A DNA stretch of 64,000 nucleotides, taken from the NCBI RefSeq assembly GCF_007741535.1, contig NZ_CP036525.1, forward strand, positions 2,170,001 through 2,234,000, written 5' to 3'. Shown piece after piece: positions 44,131 to 53,928 of this stretch (position 1 is the first letter of the stretch; every line of letters begins with the position of its first letter). The DNA is from Rubripirellula lacrimiformis (GTDB lineage Bacteria > Planctomycetota > Planctomycetia > Pirellulales > Pirellulaceae). The position numbers were made by a program, and so were the translations under genes. Below the pieces are notes generated by a model, which had not been told where the DNA came from, searched no databases, and saw only the letters and a list, made by a program, of their open reading frames with translations.

Positions 44131-45564
44131 ATGAACGAAATTTTCCAGCGGTCTATCGAAGACCATGTCCAGTGGCAGAGCCAGTGGCCGTGGTTGGTGC
44201 TGGCATTTCTGGCCGCGCCGTTGCTGGTCGCGGCTTGGAAACTGCGGATCTATCCATCGATGGCGTGGGTTGGTTTGTTGGCCGTGTCGTTGGTCGTCAG
44301 TGTGGTGGCGATCTTCATTCCCGGATTTTTGGTCATTGCCGCGATGGTCGATGTCGGGCTAGTGATCATCGCCGCCATCGACTTTGCGTTGCTTTACACG
44401 TTGACCAATCGTGGCGTCGAAGTCCGGCGTTCGATCCCCAAGACCTGTTCGTTGGGGGTGACCGTCGACAGTGAATTGACGGTGGAAAACCGATCGGGAA
44501 TGGCGTTGATCGGCCAGGTTCGTGACGACCTGCCGGAACACTTCACGTCGTCGCCGGAACATCACGCACTGCGTCTGCCGACGCGAGGGCTGATGACCGC
44601 ACGGCGGAAGCTAACACCGGGACGTCGCGGTGCGTTCGAATTACGGAACGTCTACTTGAACTTTTCAAGTCTGTGCCGATTGTGGAAACGACATTTGGTG
44701 CTGCCGCTGGCCCAACCATTGAATGTCTATCCGGACATGAAACAACTGTCCGACTATGCCCTGCTGGCGCGTACCAACCGGCTTAGTTTGATCGGTGTTC
44801 GTAAGACACGCCGGATTGGTCAGGACAGTGAATTTGAACGGCTGCGTGACTATAGCCGTGACGACAATTACCGGCACATCGATTGGCGCAGCACCGCGCG
44901 GCGACGCAAACTAACGGTTCGCCAGTTTCAAAGTGACCAGAGTCAGCGTGTGATCTTTCTGCTCGATTGCGGGCGGATGATGACCAACCAACGTGATGGG
45001 TATTCGTTGTTGGATCACGCTTTGAATTCGACTTTGATGATGGCCTATGTTGCACTGTCGCAGGGCGATTCGGTGGGCATGCTGTGTTTTTCCGACGAAA
45101 TTCATTCCTACATTCCGCCGGCGGGTGGCAAAAGTCAGATGAATCGGTTGATCCATGCCGGGTTCGACCAGTTTCCTCGGTTAGTCGAATCTCGCTACGA
45201 CCAAGCGTTTTTGTACCTGTCGACCCATTGCAAGCGACGTTCGTTGGTCGTGTTGGCAACCAATGTGATCGACGAGGTCAACGCGGGAGCGGTGGTGGAT
45301 TATCTTGGCAACATCAACGGCCAGCATCTTCCGCTTGGGGTACTGCTGCGTGACCGCGAAATGTTCGACGCCGCGGATTCGCCCGGTGGAGATTCATTTT
45401 CGATGTATCGATCGGCCGCCGCCGCAGACATTCTGCTGTGGCGTGACCAGGTATTGAAAGATTTGGAGCACCGTGGTGTGTTGATTGTGGACGCTTTCCC
45501 CGATGAACTGACCGCCCCGCTGGTGAATCAGTATCTGGAAATCAAAGCCAAACACTTGTTGTAA
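44131..45564 (+). CDS. DUF58 domain-containing protein
   Basis: The 477-residue protein has two N-terminal membrane helices (WLVLAFLAAPLLVAAWK; VGLLAVSLVVSVVAIFIPGFLVIAAMVDVGLVII). A beta-rich region follows (VELTVDSELTVENRSGMALIGQV-type strands) and then the DUF58 signature FERLRDYSRDDNYRHIDWRSTARRRKL, leading into a VWA-like domain (RVIFLLDCGRMM, DSVGMLCFSDEIH). DUF58 proteins usually sit with a MoxR ATPase and von Willebrand proteins; that partner is not adjacent here. ATG 44131 is preferred over 44098 because it opens nearer the first helix, without a clear ribosome binding site for either. Confidence 0.88.
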   Translation: MNEIFQRSIEDHVQWQSQWPWLVLAFLAAPLLVAAWKLRIYPSMAWVGLLAVSLVVSVVAIFIPGFLVIAAMVDVGLVIIAAIDFALLYTLTNRGVEVRRSIPKTCSLGVTVDSELTVENRSGMALIGQVRDDLPEHFTSSPEHHALRLPTRGLMTARRKLTPGRRGAFELRNVYLNFSSLCRLWKRHLVLPLAQPLNVYPDMKQLSDYALLARTNRLSLIGVRKTRRIGQDSEFERLRDYSRDDNYRHIDWRSTARRRKLTVRQFQSDQSQRVIFLLDCGRMMTNQRDGYSLLDHALNSTLMMAYVALSQGDSVGMLCFSDEIHSYIPPAGGKSQMNRLIHAGFDQFPRLVESRYDQAFLYLSTHCKRRSLVVLATNVIDEVNAGAVVDYLGNINGQHLPLGVLLRDREMFDAADSPGGDSFSMYRSAAAADILLWRDQVLKDLEHRGVLIVDAFPDELTAPLVNQYLEIKAKHLL

Positions 45565-45599
45565 GAATCGGATACTTCTTTTCCGCTCTGCCCTGATTT

Positions 45600-47066
45600 T
45601 TGAATTGTCGCTTCGTGATTAGAAGAGAAAATATCGTGTTGTGTGTTTGTCGATTTGCCTGTTTGTCGTTGCTGTTTTTGTCCGGCCTTTGCGTGGCCCA
45701 GGAACGGCGACCCAACTTCATTTTTGTCCTAAGCGATGACGTCGCACAGGGCGATCTCGGGTGCTACGGACAGGAATTGATTCAAACGCCGCGTTTGGAC
45801 CAGATGGCGGCTGAAGGGACTCGGTACATGCAGGCCTACTGTGGGACCAGTGTCTGTGCCCCCAGTCGGTCAACGTTCATGACGGGGCTGCACAGCGGGC
45901 ATTGCCCGGTTCGCGGCAATTACGAATTGGCACCCGAAGGTCAATTTCCGCTGCCGGACGAAACGGTCACGATCGCCGAAGTTGCCAAGCAAGCAGACTA
46001 TGCGACCGCCACGTTCGGCAAATGGGGAATGGGGTTCTTTGATACCACCGGCAGCCCGATGAAACAGGGCGTCGACCATTTCTTTGGTTACAACTGCCAA
46101 CGCCACGCCCACAGCTACTTTCCTCGCTATCTGCATAACGACGATCAGGCCTTTCCACTTCCTGGCAATGATGGCAACACGGTTGGCGAAACCTACGCCC
46201 AAGAACTGATTCAGAACGACATGTTGGCGTGGGTTCGAAGCAACGCCGAACAGCCCTTCATGATGTTCTATGCGGTGACGTTGCCACATGGTCGGCACGA
46301 GATCGATGACTACGGGATCTATGCCGATAAGCCATGGACCGACAAACAGAAAGCCTATGCCGCGCAGGTCACACGGTTGGATTCCGACATGGGCGAAATG
46401 TTTGATCTGCTAAAAGAACTGAAGATCGATGACGATACGTTGGTTGTCTTTAGCGGCGACAATGGTTCATCGTTCAGTCCGCAATCGGACATGGGGAAAC
46501 TGTTTGATCAGGCCAGCAACGGGCTTCGCGGATACAAGCGTGGGCTCTATGAAGGTGCCCTGCGTCAGGCCGCGATCGCGTGGTGGCCAGGGCATGTGCC
46601 GGCCGGGCGAGTGGATAATCAACCGTGGGCGTTCTGGGATCTGATGCCGACCTTTGTCGAAGTGTCGGGGGCGACGACGCCGGCCGGATACGAAACCGAT
46701 GGTGTTTCGCTGCTGGACTATTTCGAAGGGGCCGAGGCGCCCAAACGTGATTACTTCTATTGGGAACTGCACGAAGGCAAGCCCATCCGCGCCGCTCGTT
46801 GGGGCGACTGGAAAGCGGTCCAAAACGGCGTCGATCAGCCGATCGAAATTTATGACCTGGCCACCGATCGCAGCGAGTCGTCGAACATCGCCGGTCAACA
46901 CCCGGATCAAGTCAAACGAGCCAAGGCGATCTTTGCCGAAGCCCATCGCCCGGATCCCAACTGGCCAATGACGGGCAAGCCAGCCGAACGGATCGAGCAC
47001 GGAAACGCCGCCTGGAAAGCCACCCGCCAACGGCTCCAAAAAACCGTCGCCCCAGTCGCTCCCTAA
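45600..47066 (+). CDS. Secreted sulfatase
   Basis: The 488-residue protein has a signal peptide ([17 protein letters not shown]) and the sulfatase opening [22 protein letters not shown]. The modifiable cysteine is C86 in CAPSR, followed by STFMTGL, so an anaerobic or aerobic formylglycine maturase is needed. [28 protein letters not shown] and [17 protein letters not shown] are later family motifs. It would remove sulfate from a polysaccharide or other ester outside the cytoplasm; the substrate is unknown. The start is uncertain: 45600 is TTG, with GTG at 45615 and 45636 as alternatives. It follows the DUF58 gene by 35 bases. Confidence 0.92.
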   Translation: MNCRFVIRRENIVLCVCRFACLSLLFLSGLCVAQERRPNFIFVLSDDVAQGDLGCYGQELIQTPRLDQMAAEGTRYMQAYCGTSVCAPSRSTFMTGLHSGHCPVRGNYELAPEGQFPLPDETVTIAEVAKQADYATATFGKWGMGFFDTTGSPMKQGVDHFFGYNCQRHAHSYFPRYLHNDDQAFPLPGNDGNTVGETYAQELIQNDMLAWVRSNAEQPFMMFYAVTLPHGRHEIDDYGIYADKPWTDKQKAYAAQVTRLDSDMGEMFDLLKELKIDDDTLVVFSGDNGSSFSPQSDMGKLFDQASNGLRGYKRGLYEGALRQAAIAWWPGHVPAGRVDNQPWAFWDLMPTFVEVSGATTPAGYETDGVSLLDYFEGAEAPKRDYFYWELHEGKPIRAARWGDWKAVQNGVDQPIEIYDLATDRSESSNIAGQHPDQVKRAKAIFAEAHRPDPNWPMTGKPAERIEHGNAAWKATRQRLQKTVAPVAP

Positions 47067-47096
47067 CCAACCACCAAGATCTCCATACGATCACCC

Positions 47097-47161
47097 GTAG
47101 TGGGGTTCGCCAGAATTCCCAGCATCACCAACGACGAGGGAATTCTGGCGAATCCCACTAC
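47097..47161. repeat. Near-perfect palindromic element (GTAGTGGGRTTCGCCAGAATTCCC type)
   Basis: Two 24-base arms (GTAGTGGGGTTCGCCAGAAT and its inverse ending ACTAC) pair with one mismatch around 17 bases. The element lies 30 bases past the sulfatase stop and upstream of the phosphoesterase gene. It is the best-preserved of the three copies in the window and could act as a terminator for the sulfatase gene. Confidence 0.8.
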
Positions 47162-47217
47162 GGGGATTTGGGGGGACCGCTCTTTTGCTTCGTTTCTGTT
47201 TTCACAATTTCGGTTTC

Positions 47218-48183
47218 ATGTTCATGCGGACCTCCCTCACTCTGATCCTGCTTTTTGTCACTGCGACGGCGCGAGCCGATGAGCCCATTGCGGATGCAGC
47301 GAACGACCGTTTTGCACAGGCCGCGAATCGGACCTTTGCGGCATTCGATTCACCGCACGAACAGACGTGGCAAAGCCCGTTCTTCTTCATGCAACTGGCT
47401 GATACTCAATACGGCATGTTCACCGGGAACAAGGGTTTCGAACAGGAAGCCGCTCTGGTGCAGCGCACCGTCCAGCACATCAATCGGCTGCGTCCTCGGT
47501 TTGTGATCGTTTGTGGTGACCTGACCAACGCGACTCCCAAACAGGATCGTTATCAAGATCAGGTGGCACAGTACCGCCGCGACTTTTCCAAAGTGGACGC
47601 TGATATTCCGTTGGTATGCGTCTGTGGGAACCACGATCTGGGGAACCGCCCCACGCCCGAATCGATCGCCAGTTATCAATCCCATTTTGGCGATGACTAT
47701 TTTTCGTTTTGGGTCGGTGGCGTTTGCAACATCGTGATGAATTCCAGTGTGCTGAAAGATCCCAGCGGCGCGCCGGGAGTGTATGCCGACCAGCAGGCGT
47801 GGCTGCAGCAGCAGTTGGTTGCCGCGAAAGATGCGCAGGCCAAACATATCCTGGTGTTCCAGCATCACCCGCTGTTTCTGACGCAGGAAGACGAACCGGA
47901 TGAATACTTCAACATCCCGTTGGAACGCAGGACGCCGCTACTGGCGCAGTTGAAACAGGCGGGAGTCCGGGCCGTGTTCGCTGGCCACTACCATCGAAAC
48001 GCCTACGGGACCGCGGGAGCGATGGAAATGATCACCACCGGACCCGTCGGCCGGCCGCTGGGCAAAGACCCATCTGGCTTGCGGATCGTGGTTGTGAATG
48101 AAGCTGGAATTCAACACCAATACTGGGGACTCGACGATGTGCCCGCGAAAGTGGACCTGTCGACGACTTCCAACCCAAAATGA
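47218..48183 (+). CDS. Secreted calcineurin-like metallophosphoesterase
   Basis: The 321-residue protein has a signal peptide (RTSLTLILLFVTATARA|DE) and the motifs LADTQYGMF, VCGDLTNAT, CGNHDLGN, FQHHPLFLT and FAGHYHRNAYG, which make a two-metal phosphoesterase site. The sequence order and size resemble CPPED1-type (calcineurin-like phosphoesterase domain 1) proteins. The substrate outside the cytoplasm is not known. ATG 47218 or 47224 opens the signal; the open frame reaches 47185. Confidence 0.88.
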   Translation: MFMRTSLTLILLFVTATARADEPIADAANDRFAQAANRTFAAFDSPHEQTWQSPFFFMQLADTQYGMFTGNKGFEQEAALVQRTVQHINRLRPRFVIVCGDLTNATPKQDRYQDQVAQYRRDFSKVDADIPLVCVCGNHDLGNRPTPESIASYQSHFGDDYFSFWVGGVCNIVMNSSVLKDPSGAPGVYADQQAWLQQQLVAAKDAQAKHILVFQHHPLFLTQEDEPDEYFNIPLERRTPLLAQLKQAGVRAVFAGHYHRNAYGTAGAMEMITTGPVGRPLGKDPSGLRIVVVNEAGIQHQYWGLDDVPAKVDLSTTSNPK

Positions 48184-48348
48184 TCCATCGGTTGTGAATG
48201 GTGCAGCGTCGCACCGGTGCCAGAGGGCAACTGTTTGGCCAGCCGTTCGAGCGATAGCCCCGGTTCTTGCGTGACGAAACCGAGGCTGGCGGCTAAACGG
48301 CCAACGGCAACGGCAGCCCGGTCCGTCGCCGGGAATCCTTCTTCACCG

Positions 48349-49239
48349 CTAGCTTTGCGGCCAGTGCTGAGCGATTTTTTGTTTTAGGAACGTGACGCTT
48401 CGGCGAAGTTGTTCGATCCCGTCAACGCCATCTTCGATGCTGATCCAACCGTCAAAACCGACTCGGGTTAGTTCGGTGAATATCGCGTCGTAGTCATTCA
48501 GGCCTTTGCCGATTTCGCCGTGGCTAAGTCGTCGGGCATAGCCCACGGAACCGCCTTCTTCACGGCGCAGATCCTCGATCGTTCCTTCGGTCAGGTAGCG
48601 ATCGCTGGCGTGCATCGTGACCACTCGCTCGGACACTCGTCGCAACAGTTCCAGTGGATCTTCGCCGGCGATGTACGTGTTGCTGGGGTCGTAATTGACA
48701 CCAAAGTTAGGATGATCGATCGCGGCCACCAATTGGCAGAACACGTCCATCTTCTGGGCGAATTCGGGATACTCCCAAAAGTCATCCTTGTAGTGGTTTT
48801 CGATGATCAGCGTGATGCCGCGTTCCTGGGCATAGGGCAAACATTGTTGGATCGAATCGGCCGCCAGCCGCACGCCTTCGTCGATCGATAGCTCCGGACG
48901 CCGTTGACCGCTCAGCACTCGACAGTAACTGGCGCCCAGTTCATGGGACATGTCGATCCATGATTTCTGGTGCTCGATTTGTGCGGCGCGGAAATCGGCA
49001 TCCGGATGAGTGAAGTCGGGCGAACAGCACACCATCGGGATCACCATGCCGTGGTCCTGGACCCGGCTTCGGAATTGCGACCAGTTCGACCGGTCCGCCA
49101 TCTCTAGAAAACCGGCGTACCATTCGATGCCATCGATGTCCAAGGTGGCGGCAATGTCGATCCATTGTGCGACGGTCATCGTGCCGTCTTTGCACAACGC
49201 ATGCATGTAGGCTTTGGGGAAAGCTGCGAGTTGCGGCAT
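48349..49239 (-). CDS. TIM-barrel sugar phosphate isomerase/epimerase
   Basis: The 296-residue cytoplasmic protein has the AP endonuclease family 2/xylose isomerase-like barrel: IAATLDIDGIEWYAGFLE, CRVLSGQRRPE, LIIENHYKDDFWEYPE (metal ligands E, H), FGVNYDPSNTYIAGEDP and WISIEDGVDGIEQLRRS. Relatives epimerise or isomerise sugars and inositols (IolE, UlaE types). I chose ATG 49239; the frame is open to 49662 without similarity. It follows the dehydrogenase gene by 65 bases in the same direction. Confidence 0.85.
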   Translation of the reverse strand: MPQLAAFPKAYMHALCKDGTMTVAQWIDIAATLDIDGIEWYAGFLEMADRSNWSQFRSRVQDHGMVIPMVCCSPDFTHPDADFRAAQIEHQKSWIDMSHELGASYCRVLSGQRRPELSIDEGVRLAADSIQQCLPYAQERGITLIIENHYKDDFWEYPEFAQKMDVFCQLVAAIDHPNFGVNYDPSNTYIAGEDPLELLRRVSERVVTMHASDRYLTEGTIEDLRREEGGSVGYARRLSHGEIGKGLNDYDAIFTELTRVGFDGWISIEDGVDGIEQLRRSVTFLKQKIAQHWPQS

Positions 49240-49304
49240 GATCTGATGGGGGTGGGATGTGATGGCGGGAGATGATCGGGAAGACAGGCGAAAGCGAAGC
49301 GGAA

Positions 49305-50330
49305 CTAGTTGGGATTCAGAACCGATTTGACCACTTCGCCATGGTGCATCTTTTCGAACGCTTCGTGCCACTGACTGATCGGCCAGACACCGCCGATGAT
49401 GGGGCGGACGTCCAACTGATCGCTGGCCATCAACGCGATGACGCGTTCCCAGATCGGCCAATTGTGACTGAAACTGCCCTGCAGCGTGATGTTCTTTTGA
49501 ACCAACGGGTCCAGGTTGAACCCGAGTGGTTGGGGGCCCCAGCCCACTTTGCTGATCCATCCCGCGGGTCGAACCAAATCCAGTGCGATCTTCAACGTGA
49601 TGCTGGCGCCGGCCGCATCGATCACTCCGTCGCATCCGAGTCCGTCGCGCTCCATCGCCCATTCTTTGGCGTCACCGATGATCGTTTCGCACCCGTACTG
49701 TTCCGCGATCTTTAGGCGGTGGGCGTCTTGGGGAAGTCCAACCAGGGCGACTTGGGCGCCGCACAGACGGGCCATCGCCGCGCACAGGATGCCGATCGTC
49801 CCTGGGCCTAGAACGATGATGCGGTCGCCGGGTTCGATGGAACCGTTTTTGACCACGGCGCTATAGGCGACGCAGCACGGTTCGGTCAAACAGGCTTGTT
49901 CCAGTGGCAGTTGGTCTGGGACACGGTGCAGGATCCGCGCCGGGGCACGCACGTACTTGGTCATCGCACCGTTGACGCCATAACCAAATCCTTTTCGGCT
50001 AGGGTCCAAGTTGTACAGTCCGCGACGCGTCATCGGACTGTTGTCGTCGATGATCGCTGCGGTTTCGCTGACCACGCGGTCGCCTGCGGACCATCCGGCA
50101 ACGTTGCTGCCGACTTCGGCGATCGAGCCCGCGAATTCATGCCCTAGGACAACCGGATAGTTGACCGGCCATGAATGGTCGGCTGTCCATTGATGCAGAT
50201 CGCTGCCACAGACACCAACGTTGGCGACTTCCAACAGCACGTCATCGCTGCCGATGGTCGGGCATTCGACGTCACGCAGTTCGACGGAGTGCTTTTCGGG
50301 GGAATAATTGACAACGGCGGCAGACTTCAT
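49305..50330 (-). CDS. Zinc-dependent medium-chain dehydrogenase (sorbitol-dehydrogenase type)
   Basis: The 341-residue enzyme has the catalytic-zinc residues CGSDLHQW, LGHEFAGSI and ACLTEPCCVAYSAV, and the NAD fold VLGPGTIGILCAAMARL. The lobe that in many relatives carries four structural-zinc cysteines lacks them here, as in sorbitol dehydrogenase-like members. It probably oxidises a polyol or sugar acid. It lies between the HUMPS-family gene (69 bases upstream) and the isomerase gene, all on the minus strand, which suggests one catabolic transcript. Confidence 0.88.
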   Translation of the reverse strand: MKSAAVVNYSPEKHSVELRDVECPTIGSDDVLLEVANVGVCGSDLHQWTADHSWPVNYPVVLGHEFAGSIAEVGSNVAGWSAGDRVVSETAAIIDDNSPMTRRGLYNLDPSRKGFGYGVNGAMTKYVRAPARILHRVPDQLPLEQACLTEPCCVAYSAVVKNGSIEPGDRIIVLGPGTIGILCAAMARLCGAQVALVGLPQDAHRLKIAEQYGCETIIGDAKEWAMERDGLGCDGVIDAAGASITLKIALDLVRPAGWISKVGWGPQPLGFNLDPLVQKNITLQGSFSHNWPIWERVIALMASDQLDVRPIIGGVWPISQWHEAFEKMHHGEVVKSVLNPN

Positions 50331-50398
50331 ATCGGGATTCGCCAAGGTGGGACGTGTGGGGTGGGAAGCGTCGGGTGGGAAGCGTCGACAGGGAGGTG

Positions 50399-51094
50399 TT
50401 ACGCGGAATCGTTGTGGGCATGGACAGCGTCGCAGATCATCCGCAGCGACGATTCTAGATCTCCGTCGGCGGTTTTGAAGGACTCTGCATCGATCGTTAG
50501 CGGAGCACCCAGCACGACCAAGGGGGCGCCATGGGCGGGGCATGCGATGGCTTGTTCGATCGACAATCCGCCCACCGCCTGCACAGGGACTTTGACCGCG
50601 TCACAGACTTCGCGCAATTGATCCATCGGGCTGGGCATCCGACTTCCGCGTGCAGCGATTCCGCGTCGTTCATCGTACCCGATGTGATGGATGACGAAGT
50701 CGCAGCCCAGATCCTCCAGCCATTTGGCGCCGTCGACCATGTCGGGGCAAACCATATTGTCGCCCATCACTTTGACCCCAAAGTCACGGCCGGCATTGAC
50801 GACACAGCGGATCGTTTCTTCGTGTGCACGGGCCATCACAACCACGTGTGTCGCACCGGCCTGGGCCATCATCTGGGCTTCCAGATAGCCACCGTCCATC
50901 GTTTTCAAATCGGCAACGATCGGTGTGTCCGGAAATTCGGCACGCAGGGCGCGAACTCCGTGCAGCCCTTCAGCAAGGATCAGCGGCGTCCCGGCCTCTA
51001 ACCAATCGACCCCGGCACGCATCGCCATATGGGCCGTTTCAATCGCCTCGGTGATGTTGGTCAGGTCGAGAGAAATTTGGACGATGGGACGCAT
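50399..51094 (-). CDS. HUMPS-family hexulose-6-phosphate synthase / 3-keto-L-gulonate-6-phosphate decarboxylase-like protein
   Basis: The 231-residue barrel starts PIVQISLDLTNITEAIETA and has VDWLEAGTPLILAEG and VADLKTMDGGYLEAQ, the DxKxxD metal motif of the orotidine-decarboxylase suprafamily. This shared motif does not tell whether the enzyme condenses formaldehyde with ribulose 5-phosphate or decarboxylates a ketogulonate phosphate. The dehydrogenase and isomerase downstream favour sugar-acid catabolism, by analogy with the ula pathway. It is the first gene of the three. Confidence 0.85.
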   Translation of the reverse strand: MRPIVQISLDLTNITEAIETAHMAMRAGVDWLEAGTPLILAEGLHGVRALRAEFPDTPIVADLKTMDGGYLEAQMMAQAGATHVVVMARAHEETIRCVVNAGRDFGVKVMGDNMVCPDMVDGAKWLEDLGCDFVIHHIGYDERRGIAARGSRMPSPMDQLREVCDAVKVPVQAVGGLSIEQAIACPAHGAPLVVLGAPLTIDAESFKTADGDLESSLRMICDAVHAHNDSA

Positions 51095-51223
51095 CGAGGG
51101 GCCTATGTGGATCGAGGTGACAATGGAAACAAGCGGCCATTGTGACGGATCCGGCGCCGCCGTTGGTCGCCAGCGGCATCCCAGAGCGAAGGAAATCCAA
51201 AAGTTCGCAGCGTCCCCTTGGAC

Positions 51224-52372
51224 CTAAACCGAAAGTTGCACCAATTCGTTCGGCGGGGTGGGACGCGCTTCCATCGCTTTGCGTTCCAAATCGGGCGATA
51301 CCAAGTTGTAGAACACGTCGCGTTGCCGCGGTTGGAAACCCAGTTCTTCGATCGCGTCGCGGATCTGTTGCAGCGACAAAAAGTGCACGGTGCCAGCTTC
51401 GGCGACCACGTTCTCTTCGATCATCAGGCTGCCCATATCGTTGGCACCAAACAGCATGGCCAGTTGCCCGATCTTTAGACCCTGTGTCACCCAACTGCTT
51501 TGGATGCTGGGCACGTTGTCCAGGTACAGTCGCGCGATCGCTTGCGTCTTCAAGTATTCGAACGATCCGGCCGCGGGGATATGCGACAGTTCGGTGTTGT
51601 CGGGTTGGAAGGTCCAACAGATGAACGCGGTGAAGCCACTGGTTTCGTCCTGTAGGGAACGCACGCGTTCGAGGTGTTCGATTCGTTCGGCCAGCGTTTC
51701 GACATGACCGAACATCATCGTTGCCGTGCTGATGCCGCCCATCTTGTGCCACACACGCATGACGTTCAGCCAGTCATCCGAGTTCACCTTGCCGCGTGTG
51801 ATCTCGTCCCGGACTCGGTCGACCAAAATTTCGGCTCCGCCACCCGGGATGCTGCCCAGACCAGCGGCCTTCAGTCGCGACAGGACTTCTTCGATCGGCA
51901 GGTTGTTGACCTTCGTGAAGTGATGCAGTTCTGGTGGGCTGAAGCCGTGAATGTTGACTTCTGGGAACGACGACTTGATGTCGCGAAGCAGTTCCTCGTA
52001 CCAGTCCAGTTTGAATTTCGGATGCAGACCACCTTGCATCAAAATTTGGTTGCCGCCAAGGGCGACCGTCTCTTCGACCTTCTGCAACAGTTCGGCGCGT
52101 GGCAACACATAGCCTTCGTCGCTCTTCGGGCCCCGATAGAAAGCACAGAAGTCGCAAACGGCGGTGCAGATGTTGGTGTAGTTGATGTTCCGATCGACGT
52201 TGTAGGTTCGATACGGTTCCGGGTGCATCCGCCTGGAAACCTGATCGGCGGCCGAACCGATCGCGGCCAAGTCATGGCTGTGCAACAGTGCGAGTCCGTC
52301 GGCGGGCGAAAGTCGATCTCCGGCGATCGCTTTGTCCAGGATGGGGCGGATGGTCGAGTCGGTCGTGGTCAT
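51224..52372 (-). CDS. mqnC: Cyclic dehypoxanthine futalosine synthase, menaquinone pathway
   Basis: MqnC is a radical SAM enzyme of the futalosine route to menaquinone. The 382 residues carry CTAVCDFC (C69, C73, C76) within RNINYTNICTAVCDFCAFYR, which separates MqnC from MqnE. IHGFSPPELHHF, GLGSIPGGGAEILVD and MMFGHVETLAERIEHL follow as in the MqnE/MqnC/CofH family, and LGFQPRQRDVFYNL ends it. mqnA lies just upstream on the same strand (39 bases). MqnB, MqnD and MqnE are not in the window. Confidence 0.93.
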   Translation of the reverse strand: MTTTDSTIRPILDKAIAGDRLSPADGLALLHSHDLAAIGSAADQVSRRMHPEPYRTYNVDRNINYTNICTAVCDFCAFYRGPKSDEGYVLPRAELLQKVEETVALGGNQILMQGGLHPKFKLDWYEELLRDIKSSFPEVNIHGFSPPELHHFTKVNNLPIEEVLSRLKAAGLGSIPGGGAEILVDRVRDEITRGKVNSDDWLNVMRVWHKMGGISTATMMFGHVETLAERIEHLERVRSLQDETSGFTAFICWTFQPDNTELSHIPAAGSFEYLKTQAIARLYLDNVPSIQSSWVTQGLKIGQLAMLFGANDMGSLMIEENVVAEAGTVHFLSLQQIRDAIEELGFQPRQRDVFYNLVSPDLERKAMEARPTPPNELVQLSV

Positions 52373-52411
52373 GGTGGTGACGGGGGTTAAGGCCGAACGG
52401 GAAGGTCGGGA

Positions 52412-53194
52412 TCAGGCCGAGGGGACAGTGGGTTTGGGAGCCAGGCCAATGCTGCTGGCACGAGCTCGGAACGTATCGAGTGCCAGTTGTTCGCCCGGGC
52501 CGAGTCGGAAATTTAGGTTCTCTGCAAAATAACGATACAGGTCTTCTTTGGTCAGCCCGTGGGATCCGGCATCGATCGCAGCGATTGATTCGAGGTTCGC
52601 AAGCCCCGAATCGCGGCTGGATTCCAAAATCGCCGCCAAACCGGTGGTGTCGACCCCTTCGCGAGCAACCCACATGGCGAACACGAACGGCAGTTCCGTC
52701 CAACGGCACCACCGATCCCCGAGGTCCCAAATTTCGTGATAGACGCCGGGGGGCGTGTGCATCGCACGGTCGCCGATCAGCAAAATGGCGTCGGCGTCGA
52801 CGTCTTCTGGCGTCTGGTCAATCGCCATCGGCACGGTCGCGGGCCGCAGACCATGCATTTCCCACAACAACACCTGGGTCATCGCGGCGCTGGTGCGGCT
52901 GCCTTCGTCCAAAGCCAGTGTTTTGATTTCGGGGATCGGAACTCGGCTCAGCAACCGGACGCTCCAAACCGGCCCACGGCACCCGATCGCGGCGTCCGAA
53001 ACGATGCTGTAGCCATCGCCGCGGAAATATTCGACAGACGGAATCAGGGCCACATCCAGTTTTCCAGTGGCCAAATCCGCGGCCAGGCGGCTGGGCAAAT
53101 CCAGCGTTAACTTCCCACGCGACCCCAATTGATCCGCCAAGGTGTGGATCAGAGGTTTGGTATTCAGGTAGGAAACGGCACCGATGCGCAACAT
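52412..53194 (-). CDS. mqnA: Chorismate dehydratase, menaquinone pathway
   Basis: MqnA removes water from chorismate at the start of the futalosine route. The 260-residue protein starts MLRIGAVSYLNTKPL, the family opening, then DLPSRLAADLATGKLDVALIPSVEY, TLALDEGSRTSAAMTQVLL and WTELPFVFAMWVAR, with FAENLNFRLGPGEQLAL near the end. ATG 53194 is preferred; the open frame extends 27 codons further up. It overlaps no gene but follows the pseudouridine synthase with about 60 bases between. Confidence 0.92.
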   Translation of the reverse strand: MLRIGAVSYLNTKPLIHTLADQLGSRGKLTLDLPSRLAADLATGKLDVALIPSVEYFRGDGYSIVSDAAIGCRGPVWSVRLLSRVPIPEIKTLALDEGSRTSAAMTQVLLWEMHGLRPATVPMAIDQTPEDVDADAILLIGDRAMHTPPGVYHEIWDLGDRWCRWTELPFVFAMWVAREGVDTTGLAAILESSRDSGLANLESIAAIDAGSHGLTKEDLYRYFAENLNFRLGPGEQLALDTFRARASSIGLAPKPTVPSA

Positions 53195-53253
53195 GGTCTG
53201 GCCTGGCGGAGAAATTTTTTTCGGTAGGCGGCGATGATACTTTGCCTGCATGC

Positions 53254-53928
53254 TTAACCGAAGCCATCGGTCCAAGGCAACGTCTCGACGCTGGCGGAAA
53301 TCCGTCGCCCGTTGGCTGGATCGTGAAATTCGATCGATTCCGCCCTCAGCATCAACGGCCCCGGGACGGTCGGTTGGGGCGCAGACTCGTTATCCACCGA
53401 ACCATAGTCCGAATCGCCGATGATCGGGTGACCGCGGTGGCTCGATTGGATCCGCAGCTGATGCATTCGCCCGGTATGAGGGAACAGATGCAGCAGGCTG
53501 CGGTCGACTGACTGGTCGTAGGCAATCACCTGGACACGGGTTTCGGCATGTTTGGCGCCGTCGACCGACGCGTCACAGATCTGTGCCAACGGCCGATCGG
53601 GAACCTTGCGGACGTGATCGGTCCATACGCTTTGCCCCGGCACGACGTGCCCGGCGACGATGGCGGCGTACTGCTTGGTCACTTTCCGGGTCGCGAATTG
53701 GTCCGAGATCAGGCGGGCTTCTTTCTTCCGCAACGCGACCAACACGATCCCGCTGACCGGACGGTCCAAGCGGTGCACGATCGCCAGATATTGCGTGCGA
53801 GGGGCCAATTGAGCCCGCAACCGAAATTCCAGGCTGTCGCATCCCGGAGGCGCCTGAGTCGACAGGCCCGCGGGTTTGTCGACGGCGATCAGGTGGCCGC
53901 CATCCCAGACGATTTTCAGTTCGGTCAA
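53254..53928 (-). CDS. RluA-family RNA pseudouridine synthase
   Basis: The 224-residue enzyme lacks an S4 domain. It has the family start GGHLIAVDKPAGLSTQ, the catalytic Asp in VHRLDRPVSG (D55), LISDQFATRKVTKQYAAIV, LHLFPHTGRMHQLRIQSSHRGHPIIGDSDYG and a C-terminal AESIEFHDPANG. It isomerises a uridine in rRNA or tRNA; the target cannot be told. It shares strand with mqnA and mqnC. Confidence 0.92.
   Translation of the reverse strand: MTELKIVWDGGHLIAVDKPAGLSTQAPPGCDSLEFRLRAQLAPRTQYLAIVHRLDRPVSGIVLVALRKKEARLISDQFATRKVTKQYAAIVAGHVVPGQSVWTDHVRKVPDRPLAQICDASVDGAKHAETRVQVIAYDQSVDRSLLHLFPHTGRMHQLRIQSSHRGHPIIGDSDYGSVDNESAPQPTVPGPLMLRAESIEFHDPANGRRISASVETLPWTDGFG

Noticed and set aside
49240-49662. 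Extended start of the isomerase
   Set aside because: The added residues are antisense to the dehydrogenase gene and not family-like. ATG 49239 matches the family start.
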